Of a stretch of 64,000 nt of DNA, positions 8,262-16,571 are shown piece by piece. The DNA comes from JAXGXQ01 sp040772685 (GTDB taxonomy: Bacteria; Bacillota; Clostridia; Saccharofermentanales; UBA5734). Below the pieces are notes generated by a model. It saw nothing but the letters and a program-made list of their open reading frames with translations, was not told where the DNA came from and did not search any database. How positions within the stretch are numbered: the stretch's first letter is position 1; every line of letters begins with the position of its first letter. The stretch is taken from positions 1 through 64,000 of the forward strand of contig JAXGXQ010000002.1 of the NCBI GenBank assembly GCA_040772685.1, written 5' to 3'. Made by a program: the position numbers and the translations under genes.

Positions 8262-9607
8262 TGCGCGGCCTCCTTCATTCTTGCCTTATAAGTACGCAGA
8301 TCACTCTTGCCATTGCGGATGCTCTGGACAAGGTAGCGCTTGGCAGGGCAGACATATGAGCAGCAGCCGCACTCAATACAATCCATAATGTGGTACTGCT
8401 CCAGACCTTCAACATCTTTGTTGCGGGCCATTATATCAAGATTCGTGGGCATCAGGCGCATAGGGCAGGCGTTTACGCAACGGGCGCAGTGGATACATTG
8501 AGTTTCCGGCGGAATCGCGGCTTCTTTTTTGCCAAAAACGATAATGGCGTTGTTTTGTTTGATGATTGTGGTATCGGGGCGGTCAACGGCGACACCCATC
8601 ATCGGGCCGCCCATCAGAACTTTAGCGGGTTCTTCCATGGTACCGCCGGCTTCTTCGACAACATCTTTGATAACCGCGCCAATAGGCACGTTAACATTAC
8701 CCGGACGCTTCAGGGCGCTGCCGTCCAGAGTCAGGCGCTTCCGAACCAGAGGCATTCCTGTCTCGAGGTATTTGTAAATAAAGCGGACAGTACTGACATT
8801 GAGCACCAGAACCCCGATATCATGCGGCAGCCCACCGCTCGGCACAGCCTTGCCGGTGAGTGTATAGATCATCATTTTTTCCGCGCCGGTTGGGTAGATA
8901 GTGCGGAGCCGGGAAACCGAAATACCCTCAGCGCATTTATCATCGACGCACTGGACTTTGATTTCGCGTTCCAGCAGATTGGCTGCTTCCGGCTTGTTAT
9001 TTTCTACAGCTATTATTGCTTCAGGAATATCGAGATATTTCATGACCAGCAGGATGCCGTCAATAATCTCGCTGGGATGCTCCATACACTGCCGGAAGTC
9101 CGCTGTGATATAAGGCTCGCATTCCGCCGCGTTGACTATCAGAAGCTTTGGCTCCTTGCCTGCGGGAGGCGACAGCTTAACGTGTGTGGGGAAGGCGGCA
9201 CCGCCCAGGCCAACCAGGCCCGCGCTGCGCACGGCATTAATAAAGCTTTCGCGGTCTGTAACCTCCGGAGGCTTTACTGATTCATGCCAGGTATATTTTA
9301 AGTCTGACTCGATTTCGACCACATCCACCGAACGGCCGTCAGCAGCGACTTCCCGGCGTACGAATTTTACAACACCGGATACACTGGAATGAATCGGCAC
9401 GCTCATCGGGTGTTCGGCAGCTCCAATAAGCTGGCCAACCTTAACCAGATCACCTGGTTTTACAATACAAGTGCAGGGTGGCCCGATATGCATACTCATA
9501 GGTAAACGGATGGTTTTAAAGTTATCCAGGCGGATTGTAGGATTAAAGTGGGTGTTTTTGTTTCCCTTGGGATGAACGCCGCCGCTAAAACGAATATTTC
9601 GATCCAT
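8258..9607 (-). CDS. rnfC: Rnf complex subunit C (NADH-binding)
   Basis: 449 residues from ATG 9607 with AGAGGAG 7 bases upstream. The N-terminal region has the biotinyl/barrel-like segment (CTCIVKPGDLVKVGQLIG), then the NADH/FMN-binding GLVGLGGAAFPTHVKL loop shared with complex I NuoF, then a SLBB-like segment, and two [4Fe-4S] motifs near the C-terminus, CIHCARCVNACP and CIECGCCSYVCP. RnfC exchanges electrons with NAD+/NADH on the cytoplasmic side. It is the first gene of the rnfCDGEAB operon. It lacks the long C-terminal extension found in proteobacterial RnfC. Confidence 0.95.
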   Translation of the reverse strand: MDRNIRFSGGVHPKGNKNTHFNPTIRLDNFKTIRLPMSMHIGPPCTCIVKPGDLVKVGQLIGAAEHPMSVPIHSSVSGVVKFVRREVAADGRSVDVVEIESDLKYTWHESVKPPEVTDRESFINAVRSAGLVGLGGAAFPTHVKLSPPAGKEPKLLIVNAAECEPYITADFRQCMEHPSEIIDGILLVMKYLDIPEAIIAVENNKPEAANLLEREIKVQCVDDKCAEGISVSRLRTIYPTGAEKMMIYTLTGKAVPSGGLPHDIGVLVLNVSTVRFIYKYLETGMPLVRKRLTLDGSALKRPGNVNVPIGAVIKDVVEEAGGTMEEPAKVLMGGPMMGVAVDRPDTTIIKQNNAIIVFGKKEAAIPPETQCIHCARCVNACPMRLMPTNLDIMARNKDVEGLEQYHIMDCIECGCCSYVCPAKRYLVQSIRNGKSDLRTYKARMKEAAQ

Positions 9608-10075
9608 TAATTAACTCCTCTGCGAATCGGTCGGTGCATGGTAATAAGTCCGCGCCAGTCTTCCGACAATGAGAAGCGCGAACGGCTGCAGGTGATAAAT
9701 AATAACCAAAAGCCAACAACTAGTATATCATACAAACACAATGCTTAAAACTTTAAAACTTCTGTGCAACTCGTCGGAATCGTTGTCGGAAATATTTTCG
9801 TCAATCTGCATAAATGTAACGCTTGAAACAAATATAAATCTACAAAAATGATTGCGTTCAGAGGCTTATGACCTTTTTAAATTTGGTTTAATTTTGCAAA
9901 AATGTAAGTTTTTGGGCACTCTTGACTGTATTCAGTTAAAAAATCGTCAAAACTGCAGACGTTAGCGCCGTTTTAGCTCTTTTTTGCAATTTTAAAGCAA
10001 TTCACTTTCATCGCCGTTTGCCAGGTCAGAATCATTCGAAAAACACCGTAAATGCCAGCTCCGCAATCGTTTACA
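9608..10075. other. Long non-coding gap upstream of rnfC
   Basis: About 470 AT-rich bases between rnfC (-) and the terminator of the thioredoxin-reductase-like gene (also -). It contains the probable rnf promoter near 9722-9730. I see no credible reading frame, RNA gene or riboswitch signature in the rest. The promoter lies some 115 bases before rnfC, so a fairly long leader is implied. Confidence 0.6.
9722..9730 (-). promoter_or_regulatory. Extended -10 promoter of the rnf operon
   Basis: Minus strand reads TGATATACT, an extended -10 (TGn plus TATACT); the -35 position 17 bases upstream is a weak TTTTAA. It is the best promoter-like sequence before rnfC. Confidence 0.45.
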
Positions 10076-10113
10076 GCAAAAACCTGCGACCCTTCCGAAA
10101 AAGGGCCGCAGGT
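10076..10113 (-). terminator. Terminator of the ferredoxin-hcp-flavoprotein operon
   Basis: Stem ACCTGCG.CCCTT (10082-10094) against AAGGG.CGCAGGT (10101-10113) with one internal mismatch. On the minus strand the hairpin is followed by TTTTT, just beyond the end of the reductase gene at 10185. Confidence 0.78.
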
Positions 10114-10184
10114 CTTGGTTTCAGTTCAGATAATCTTCAGGCGGAAAGTACCGGATCAGGAACAATCCGGTCTGGCCATTAAAA

Positions 10185-11081
10185 CTACCACTGCATTTTC
10201 TGTGCTTTTTCGCCGCGCTGCTCTTTAACGTAAGCAGCTGCCGACATCCCGGCACGGGCGCCTTCGCCAACGGCCACCGCTACTTGCAGCAGCCCGCCGG
10301 TGCAGTCGCCGGCAGCGTATAAGCCGTTTAGACTGGTCTTCTGGTCAGCATCAACCAGAATTACTTTGCCGTCGTTTTCGATTCCGATTTTATTCGCGAG
10401 ATCTACGGCATTTGCAGTTCCTTCGGCGACAAAAATACCGTCAATCGCCAGCAATTCACCATCTTCGAACTCAATACCGGTAACACGGTCATCATCGCCG
10501 ACAACACGTGCCAGCTTACGATCATCCACCACTATTTTGTCGTTTTCAGGTTTGGCTGCGAGGGGGCGGCCATTGCTGAGAAGATGAATACTAGTAGCGA
10601 AGGGGAGCAGATCCTGTGCTTCATGCAGAGCATAGTCGCCGCTGCCGATCACCGCTACTGTCTTGTTCCGGTAAAAGAACCCGTCACAAACCGCACAGTA
10701 GCTGACGCCACGGCCCTCATAGTCGCTGATTCCCTTAACGGTAGCCTTTTTGCGCGGCATACCTGTGGCGATTATTAGAGCACTGCAGTTGTATTCCGCT
10801 TCGCTGGTATTGACAATAAATCCCTCAGTGACAGTGACGGCAGTAACTTCTGCAGTTTCAACCTTAACCCCGAGTCTTCGTGCCTGATCGAGTCCTGCTG
10901 CCAGCAATTCGGGCCCGTTCTGGGGTTCGACAAAGCCGTAATAGTTCTCGATCTTTTCGCCTCTGGACAGCGAGCCGGCGTCACGGCCGAGCAACAGAAC
11001 AGAAAGCCCTGCGCGAACGGCGTAGATTGCGGCACTGGTCCCGGCAGGCCCGTAGCCGATAACAATCACATCATAGTTCAT
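10185..11081 (-). CDS. Thioredoxin-reductase-like flavoprotein, atypical nucleotide site
   Basis: 298 residues. The N-terminus has the FAD Rossmann motif (VIGYGPAGTSAA), the middle has the redox pair CAVC (in SYCAVCDGFFY), and the C-terminus the second FAD segment GLYAAGDCTGG, all in the order of low-molecular-weight thioredoxin reductases. The NADPH domain is odd: the usual GGGxxA is GSGDYA and the HRRxxxR motif that grips the 2'-phosphate is replaced by LLSNGRPLA. This suggests that NADPH is not the donor. Clostridial ferredoxin-dependent flavin thioredoxin reductases lack the same motifs, so that is one candidate identity. It is the last gene of the ferredoxin-hcp operon; no thioredoxin gene is adjacent. 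Confidence 0.82.
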   Translation of the reverse strand: MNYDVIVIGYGPAGTSAAIYAVRAGLSVLLLGRDAGSLSRGEKIENYYGFVEPQNGPELLAAGLDQARRLGVKVETAEVTAVTVTEGFIVNTSEAEYNCSALIIATGMPRKKATVKGISDYEGRGVSYCAVCDGFFYRNKTVAVIGSGDYALHEAQDLLPFATSIHLLSNGRPLAAKPENDKIVVDDRKLARVVGDDDRVTGIEFEDGELLAIDGIFVAEGTANAVDLANKIGIENDGKVILVDADQKTSLNGLYAAGDCTGGLLQVAVAVGEGARAGMSAAAYVKEQRGEKAQKMQW

Positions 11082-11124
11082 TGTACATACCCCCGAACGG
11101 ATGGTTTTTCCGGTTATATTTCAT

Positions 11125-12714
11125 TTAACCCAGAATTGCCTTAAGGTCAGCTTCTGCAGTTGTTGTCGGACGCAGGCCGAATTGTTCAACCAGAACGTTA
11201 AGAACTGTGGGTGAAACAAACGTCGGCAGTGTCGGTCCAAGGAAGATGTTTTTGACACCCAGCGCTAGTAGTGACAACAGTACACAAACCGCCTTCTGCT
11301 CATACCAGGAGAGAACGATTGACAGCGGCAGACTGTTGACATCGGTTTCAAAAGCGTCAGCCAGGGCAAGCGCTACCTGAATGGCAGAGTAAGAGTCGTT
11401 GCACTGGCCCATATCCATAATGCGCGGGAAAGGACCAATCTTGCCAAGATCAAGATCATTGAAACGGAATTTGCCGCAGGCCAGGGTAAGGACAATGCTG
11501 TCGGCTGGAGTCTGAGCTACGAAATCGGTGTAGTAGTTACGACCCGGCTTGGCGCCATCGCAACCGCCGACCAGGAAGAAATGCTTAACAGCTCCGGATT
11601 TCACAGCATCAACAATCTGGTCAGCAACGGAAAGGACTGTACCGTGGCCGAATCCTGTGGTGACAGTCTGACCGCCATTGATACCAGGCAAGCCGTCAAA
11701 AGGTTCAGCATAACCGCCCAGTTCGAGGGCTTTCTCGATAGCAGGTGTAAAGTCTTTTTTGCCGTCAACTTCGTCAATATGTACAAGACCCGGATACTCA
11801 ACAACCGCTGTAGTAAAGACGCGGTCAGCATATTCAGGGCGTACCGGCATCAGGCAGTTGGTGGTGAACAGGAAAGCACCGGGAACATCGCGGAATTCTT
11901 TTTGCTGGTTCTGCCAGGCTGTACCAAAGTTACCTTTGAGGTGTGCATGTTTCTTCAGCTCCGGATAACCGTGTGCGGGCAGCATTTCGCCGTGGGTATA
12001 AATATTAACGCCTTTACCGGCTGTTTGTTCGAGCAGCTGATTGAGATCGTGCAGATCGTGCCCACTTACGACGATAAACGGGCCTTTGTCGATGACCTGG
12101 GTTACTTCAGTCGGAACTGGGGTGCCGTAAGCGCCGGTATTGGCTGAATCCAGAAGTTCCATGCAACGGTAGTTGGTCATACCGAATTCCATGATCAGGT
12201 CCAGCCATTCGGCTACTGTATGATTTGTGCCGACAGCACGCATACCGGAAAACATGCCTTCGTTGACTGCATCATCTGATTTGCCGAGAGCACGTGCATG
12301 GAAGGCGTAGGCGCCCATGCCGCGCAGGCCAAGCAGAAGCAGGGTGCGCAAGGCAACGATATCGGGGTCGCCGGTAAAAAGCTGATCAGGGCTGAGAATT
12401 GCAGTGGCAGAAGCGCCGGTACCGGCTGCTTTGCGCTGATCTGTAACAGATTCGACATGAGCGATCAGCTTCTGGATTGAGGGATCGTCAAAATTGACAT
12501 TGGTTATGGTTGTAAAGAGTCCTTCCATCATCAGACGGGCGTCTTCGCCGGATACTTTCTGCCCCTCCATTGCCTGAGCGTAGCGGATCAGTGCCAGCGT
12601 TAATTCATCTTGCAAATTGGACGTAGTAGCTTCTTTGCCGCATATACCTTTAATTGTACAGCCTTTGTTGGGGACGGTTTGTTCGCATTGGAAGCAGAGC
12701 ATCTTGTTAGACAT
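11125..12714 (-). CDS. hcp: Hybrid-cluster protein (hydroxylamine/NO reductase)
   Basis: 529 residues from ATG 12714 with AGGAGG 5 bases upstream. The N-terminal cysteines follow the spacing C-x2-C-x8-C-x5-C (CFQCEQTVPNKGCTIKGIC), as in the clostridial/Desulfovibrio class. Later motifs supply hybrid-cluster ligands: HDLHDLNQLLEQT, TTNCLMP, FLVGGCDGAKPGRNYYTDFV, and LACGKFRF. Hcp reduces nitric oxide or hydroxylamine and protects anaerobes from nitrosative stress. The gene lies between an iron-sulfur protein gene upstream (79 bases) and a flavoprotein gene downstream (43 bases), all minus strand, which suggests a dedicated electron supply chain. Confidence 0.95.
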   Translation of the reverse strand: MSNKMLCFQCEQTVPNKGCTIKGICGKEATTSNLQDELTLALIRYAQAMEGQKVSGEDARLMMEGLFTTITNVNFDDPSIQKLIAHVESVTDQRKAAGTGASATAILSPDQLFTGDPDIVALRTLLLLGLRGMGAYAFHARALGKSDDAVNEGMFSGMRAVGTNHTVAEWLDLIMEFGMTNYRCMELLDSANTGAYGTPVPTEVTQVIDKGPFIVVSGHDLHDLNQLLEQTAGKGVNIYTHGEMLPAHGYPELKKHAHLKGNFGTAWQNQQKEFRDVPGAFLFTTNCLMPVRPEYADRVFTTAVVEYPGLVHIDEVDGKKDFTPAIEKALELGGYAEPFDGLPGINGGQTVTTGFGHGTVLSVADQIVDAVKSGAVKHFFLVGGCDGAKPGRNYYTDFVAQTPADSIVLTLACGKFRFNDLDLGKIGPFPRIMDMGQCNDSYSAIQVALALADAFETDVNSLPLSIVLSWYEQKAVCVLLSLLALGVKNIFLGPTLPTFVSPTVLNVLVEQFGLRPTTTAEADLKAILG

Positions 12715-12793
12715 ATGAACCTCCTCATATTACCGGTCTCAATGGACCTGACATCATGATTATAATTTACCAGAACGTGTCTTGTTTTAATTT

Positions 12794-13549
12794 TCAATCG
12801 GAAACGATGCTGCCATCGGTTCCCAGTGTTACAACCTGCCAGGGAATCATTTTACCGCTGTTGATCAGAGCCTGTTTGACGGCCATTTCCAAGCCGCCAC
12901 AGCAGGGAACTTCCATCCTTGCGACCATTATACTATTAATCTGGTTTACGCGAAGCATCTCAGTCAGTTTTTCTACATAACTGCCGGAGTCAAGCTTGGG
13001 GCAGCCGATCAGGGTAACACGGCCGCGCATGAAATCCTGGTGGAAAGTGGCGCGGGCATAAGCCGCGCAGTCAGCTGCTATAAGGAGCTTGGCGCCGTTA
13101 AGGTAAGGGGCGTTAACAGGAACAAGCTTAAGCTGCACGGGCCATTGGCGCAGTTCCGATTCCAGTTCAACGCCAGCAGAGGCTGCTGATGAAGGTGTGC
13201 TCTTGAGAACAGGGCGCTTTTGCGCGGTTTTCAAGGAGCGGGACTGACTGCCGGGGCATCCGCAGCCGAGTGCGGCTTCCACAGATTTGACGGATTCAGC
13301 AGCCTGCGCCTGAACCTGTGCATCCGGATGGTCGGGACGCAGGGAAAATTCCTCAGCTTCACGCTGTGAAATCGAAATGGCGCCGGTTGGGCATTCGGGC
13401 AGACAATGGCCCAGACCATCGCAATAGCTGTCAGAGATCAGACGGGCTTTTCCGTCCACCATGGCCAGTGCGCCTTCAGCGCAGGCGCTGACACATAGAC
13501 CGCAGCCATTGCACTTTTCTTCATCAATCGTAATAATATCTCGGATCAT
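12794..13549 (-). CDS. Two-cluster ferredoxin-like protein of the hcp operon
   Basis: 251 residues from ATG 13549 (AGGAGG upstream). The first 60 residues hold two ferredoxin-type motifs: CNGCGLCVSACAEGA and a second set, CDGLGHCLPECPTGA, in which the first inter-Cys spacing is wider than usual. A linker with a short CGCPG motif follows, then a domain of about 120 residues with conserved-looking Cys (AADCAAYA, IGCPKLD, VPCCGGLEMA). This architecture is common next to hcp in Clostridia, where it is presumed to be the electron donor. Function is inferred from context. Confidence 0.8.
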   Translation of the reverse strand: MIRDIITIDEEKCNGCGLCVSACAEGALAMVDGKARLISDSYCDGLGHCLPECPTGAISISQREAEEFSLRPDHPDAQVQAQAAESVKSVEAALGCGCPGSQSRSLKTAQKRPVLKSTPSSAASAGVELESELRQWPVQLKLVPVNAPYLNGAKLLIAADCAAYARATFHQDFMRGRVTLIGCPKLDSGSYVEKLTEMLRVNQINSIMVARMEVPCCGGLEMAVKQALINSGKMIPWQVVTLGTDGSIVSD

Positions 13550-13653
13550 ACTTCCTCCTGTTGTTTGGGGTATTTATGTCTCGCTTTATTAACATCTTAT
13601 TAATTGCTATACGTCTGCAAGTTAATTTTCAATTACTTAAGCCAAACGGGCAT

Positions 13654-13681
13654 TTGTTTACCGCTAACAGTGTAATATAAT
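13654..13681 (+). promoter_or_regulatory. Promoter of the Crp/Fnr regulator gene
   Basis: -35 TTGTTT (13654-13659) and -10 TATAAT (13676-13681) with a 16-base spacer. A short symmetric element, TTAC (13658-13661) and GTAA (13672-13675), lies in the spacer and could be a binding site for the regulator itself; that part is speculative. Confidence 0.55.
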
Positions 13682-13742
13682 TAGTTGAATTATTACGTTG
13701 CCTTGGCTACTAAAACTCAAAAATTTTTATCCGGAGGCCCCG

Positions 13743-14516
13743 ATGTCAACAGAAAAACCATTATCTAAACGCCGCCTGCGCCCCAAAAAACAAAAAACCG
13801 CGGGTGCAGAAAAAACTGTGCCGCCTGATTCTCCGGAAGCCGCTTTGCCTGCTTTGCGAAACTGTGAGCTTTTCAAAGGTCACACTGATGAACAGATTCT
13901 TCAGCTCATGCCTTGTTTTTGCCCGCGGATTCAACTTTTCCGAAAAGATGAGGCGATCGCCATAGCGGGTCAGCCACAAAAAGTTTTCGGAATCGTTCTG
14001 ACTGGTGAGGTTATGATCCAAAAGGAAGACTACGCTGGTAATCGCCTGATCATAGGAATTATGGGGCCAAGTGAACTCATTGGCGAGGTTTCAGTTTATG
14101 CCGGCACTTATCGCTGGCCGAACAATGTTTTTGCCACGACTGCCAGCACAGTTATGTTTTTACCATACGAAAAAATCAGCCAGCCTTGCTGTAATGTCTG
14201 CCAGTCGCACCAGTTATTAATCGGTAATATGCTTAGCATAGTTGCCCGCAAAGCAATCGCCATGAATAACCGGATCAATTACCTGAAACTGCGTGGTATG
14301 CGGGAAAAACTTGCTGCTTACCTTTTTGAACAGCAACTCCAGGCGGGCAGTCACAACTTTATGGTACCCCTTAAGCGCGAAGAACTGGCTGACTATCTGA
14401 ATGTCTCACGTCCTTCAATGTCGCGCGAACTCAGCCGCATGCGCTCCGAAGGTATTATTGATTTTTATCGTTCTTCCTTTACCATCAAAGATCTCGATGC
14501 TTTGCGCCAGATTTAA
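13743..14516 (+). CDS. Crp/Fnr family transcriptional regulator, divergent from hcp
   Basis: 257 residues from ATG 13743, with GGAGG 5 bases upstream. After a basic N-terminal tail, residues about 35-150 form a cyclic-nucleotide-binding-like jelly roll (LFRKDEAIAIAGQPQKVFGIVLTGEV; IGEVSVYAG). The C-terminus is a winged helix with VPLKREELADYLNVSRPSMSRELSRM as the recognition unit. There are scattered Cys (in PCFCPRI and CCNVC) but no clear FNR-type N-terminal cluster, so an Fe-S or haem sensor cannot be assigned. The gene faces away from the ferredoxin-hcp operon across 193 bases, the typical position of HcpR-like regulators that respond to NO. Confidence 0.85.
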   Translation: MSTEKPLSKRRLRPKKQKTAGAEKTVPPDSPEAALPALRNCELFKGHTDEQILQLMPCFCPRIQLFRKDEAIAIAGQPQKVFGIVLTGEVMIQKEDYAGNRLIIGIMGPSELIGEVSVYAGTYRWPNNVFATTASTVMFLPYEKISQPCCNVCQSHQLLIGNMLSIVARKAIAMNNRINYLKLRGMREKLAAYLFEQQLQAGSHNFMVPLKREELADYLNVSRPSMSRELSRMRSEGIIDFYRSSFTIKDLDALRQI

Positions 14517-14665
14517 CAAGTGGCGCCGAAGCTGGCGGCTCTGAAACAAGCTCAGCGGTTGCTTTAGCTGATTTCGCCGACATAGTCAAAACTGCCGATA
14601 CGCTAACCGCTGCTCTTGGCGGGGCAAAGCTGCTGGTTGGCTTTCGCCCGGAGGGACCACTGCCG

Positions 14666-15286
14666 TTGCCTGGGCAGAACGATCCACCAGTTGGCCTGGC
14701 TGAATACACTGACTTCATTATGCTGCGTGCTCCCGCCTCTGCGATTGCAGCCGAGGCGTCAAAACTTAACCCCAAAGTTCAGAGTCCAGTTCCAGACTGG
14801 CAGCGCGTCCGGATTACTACTGACCGGATCGGGCAATTTATCGAAATTCATCGCAGATCGATGGCAGGTGTCGCCAATGTACCTGTAATGGATAAAGCCC
14901 AAGCCTATGAGCTGATCGAAGACAATCAGGTTGATCTGATTGAGCTCAACAATGGGGAGGCAGTTGGCTATATCAGCGTTTTAATTGATAACACTGCCCA
15001 TACAGCTGAATTTGAGCAAATTGGCATATTACCTGAATGGCGCAGTAAAGGCATTGGTCGGGCGGTGATGCAGAAAACCGCGGCTGAGCTTGCAGCGGCG
15101 GGGATTGAAACCTTGTTTGTCCTTGTTGCGTCTGTAAACACAAAGGCCAGGGCTTTATATGAAAAGCTTGGCTTTGGCGAACCGACTTTATACTCCAGAT
15201 GGTTTCAAAAAAACCTAACGCCAGCAGAAATCCCGACCCCTGAACAATGGTCCGCCCGCCAAAAGCAACCTGAAATCGTGATATGA
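14666..15286 (+). CDS. GNAT family N-acetyltransferase, start uncertain
   Basis: 206 residues if started at TTG 14666. Residues about 60-195 are a GNAT fold: EQIGILPEWRSKGIGRAVM is the acetyl-CoA-binding motif A and NTKARALYEKLGFGEP motif B. The substrate cannot be told. The frame stays open upstream to 14462 and reads coding-like sequence from about 14560 (LADFADIVKTADTL), but offers no ATG, GTG or TTG before 14666. A GTG at 14520 in another frame opens a short peptide (MAPKLAALKQAQRLL) that ends at 14565 just where this frame becomes convincing. A single frameshift near 14560 would give a protein of about 255 residues. Confidence 0.75.
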   Translation: MPGQNDPPVGLAEYTDFIMLRAPASAIAAEASKLNPKVQSPVPDWQRVRITTDRIGQFIEIHRRSMAGVANVPVMDKAQAYELIEDNQVDLIELNNGEAVGYISVLIDNTAHTAEFEQIGILPEWRSKGIGRAVMQKTAAELAAAGIETLFVLVASVNTKARALYEKLGFGEPTLYSRWFQKNLTPAEIPTPEQWSARQKQPEIVI

Positions 15287-15395
15287 TTAAGTGGCAACTA
15301 TTTATTAATCGACCGGTTAAATCAACTGCATGATAAAAAATATTAACTACAAACAAACAAGCATGTTAGGAAAATATTCCAAGGAGATAACGCCC

Positions 15396-16535
15396 ATGCA
15401 TGATCCACGACTCGATAAACTAGCTTTCGTTCTGATGAATCACTCTACTGCTTTGCAGCGGGGTGAATACTTTCAGGTTAGCGCCTCGATTGCGGCCAAA
15501 CCCTTGGTAATGGCTATTATCCGGCAGGCAAAGAATATGGGTGTTTATCCTGTGATTGAGTGGCAGGATGAAGAAATTTCGCGGTTGCAGTATGAACTGT
15601 TAGATCCGGAATTACCTGAAACAACCAGGTTTCTGGAGCGGCGCCGCGATTGGGACACAGTGCGCTGGCAGGATCTGGCAGCCAATATCACAATCCGGGC
15701 AACGCACAACGATCAGGAGCTCAGCGGTATTCCAGCTGAACGATTGCAATTAAATTCCCGAATCAACCGATCGTTGAAAGACATAATTATTAATGAGCGA
15801 CGTTGGGTACTGGTTGATTATCCTACGCACAGCAGCGCCCAGAAGGCCGGCATGTCGTATGCCGCTTACTGTGACTTTAACCTGGATGTAGCTTTGATCG
15901 ATTATGACAGTCTGTACCAGGCCGAGTTGAAGCTGGCTGCACGACTTGACCGCGCTGACAAGGTTCATATCCTGGCACCGGGCACCGACATCCGCTTCTC
16001 AATTAAAGATATGCCCAGCGTCTGCTGTTACGGCCGCCGCAATGTTCCTGACGGCGAAGTTTATACAGCACCTGTCATGGGTTCTGTTGAAGGCGTCATA
16101 ACTTACAACGTCGCTTCAGAATATTTCGGTCAGACTTTCCGCCAGGTCCGTCTGGAATTTAAAAGCGGCAAGGTTATCCAGGCCAGCTGTGACGGTAATA
16201 ACGAACTACTGAACAAAATTCTGCAAACCGATGAAGGCGCTTCGGCAATTGGCGAATTCTCTTTTGGTGTCAATCCGATGATTCGCGAACCGATTGGCAA
16301 CACACTTTTCGACGAAAAGATCTGCGGGTCCATTCATTTCACACCCGGTAATGCCTACGCCAAGGCTGATAACGGCAACCGTTCCGCTATACATTGGGAC
16401 CTGATCCAAATTCAACGCCCGGAATATGGCGGCGGGGAAGTCTGGCTGGATGGTGAACTGGTGCGTAAAGACGGCATTTTCCTGCCGGAGGACTTGCTGG
16501 GGCTGAATCCCGAAAATCTTGCGCCTGGTCGCTAA
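15396..16535 (+). CDS. M29 family aminopeptidase
   Basis: 379 residues from ATG 15396, placed 9 bases after AAGGAG (15381-15386); an upstream in-frame ATG at 15330 has no such site. It matches the thermophilic metallo-aminopeptidase (AmpS/AmpT) family in length and motifs: the N-terminal helical region, GTDIRFSIKD, the metal-binding stretch NVPDGEVYTAPV with its Glu, then GEFSFGVNP and near the end ICGSIHFTPGNAY and SAIHWDLI, which supply His, Tyr and His-x-Asp ligands. It would release N-terminal residues from peptides in the cytoplasm, using two divalent metals. Confidence 0.9.
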   Translation: MHDPRLDKLAFVLMNHSTALQRGEYFQVSASIAAKPLVMAIIRQAKNMGVYPVIEWQDEEISRLQYELLDPELPETTRFLERRRDWDTVRWQDLAANITIRATHNDQELSGIPAERLQLNSRINRSLKDIIINERRWVLVDYPTHSSAQKAGMSYAAYCDFNLDVALIDYDSLYQAELKLAARLDRADKVHILAPGTDIRFSIKDMPSVCCYGRRNVPDGEVYTAPVMGSVEGVITYNVASEYFGQTFRQVRLEFKSGKVIQASCDGNNELLNKILQTDEGASAIGEFSFGVNPMIREPIGNTLFDEKICGSIHFTPGNAYAKADNGNRSAIHWDLIQIQRPEYGGGEVWLDGELVRKDGIFLPEDLLGLNPENLAPGR

Positions 16536-16571
16536 ATTAAATATGATGTCTAATAACTGGAGGATGCTGCA

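Noticed and set aside
8390..9280. Long antisense reading frame (296 codons) opposite rnfC
   Set aside because: rnfC is unmistakable on the other strand with all cluster motifs; the antisense product has no family features and no ribosome binding site.
16536..16571. T-box leader for serS
   Set aside because: Only 36 bases separate serS from the preceding gene, too short for a T-box.
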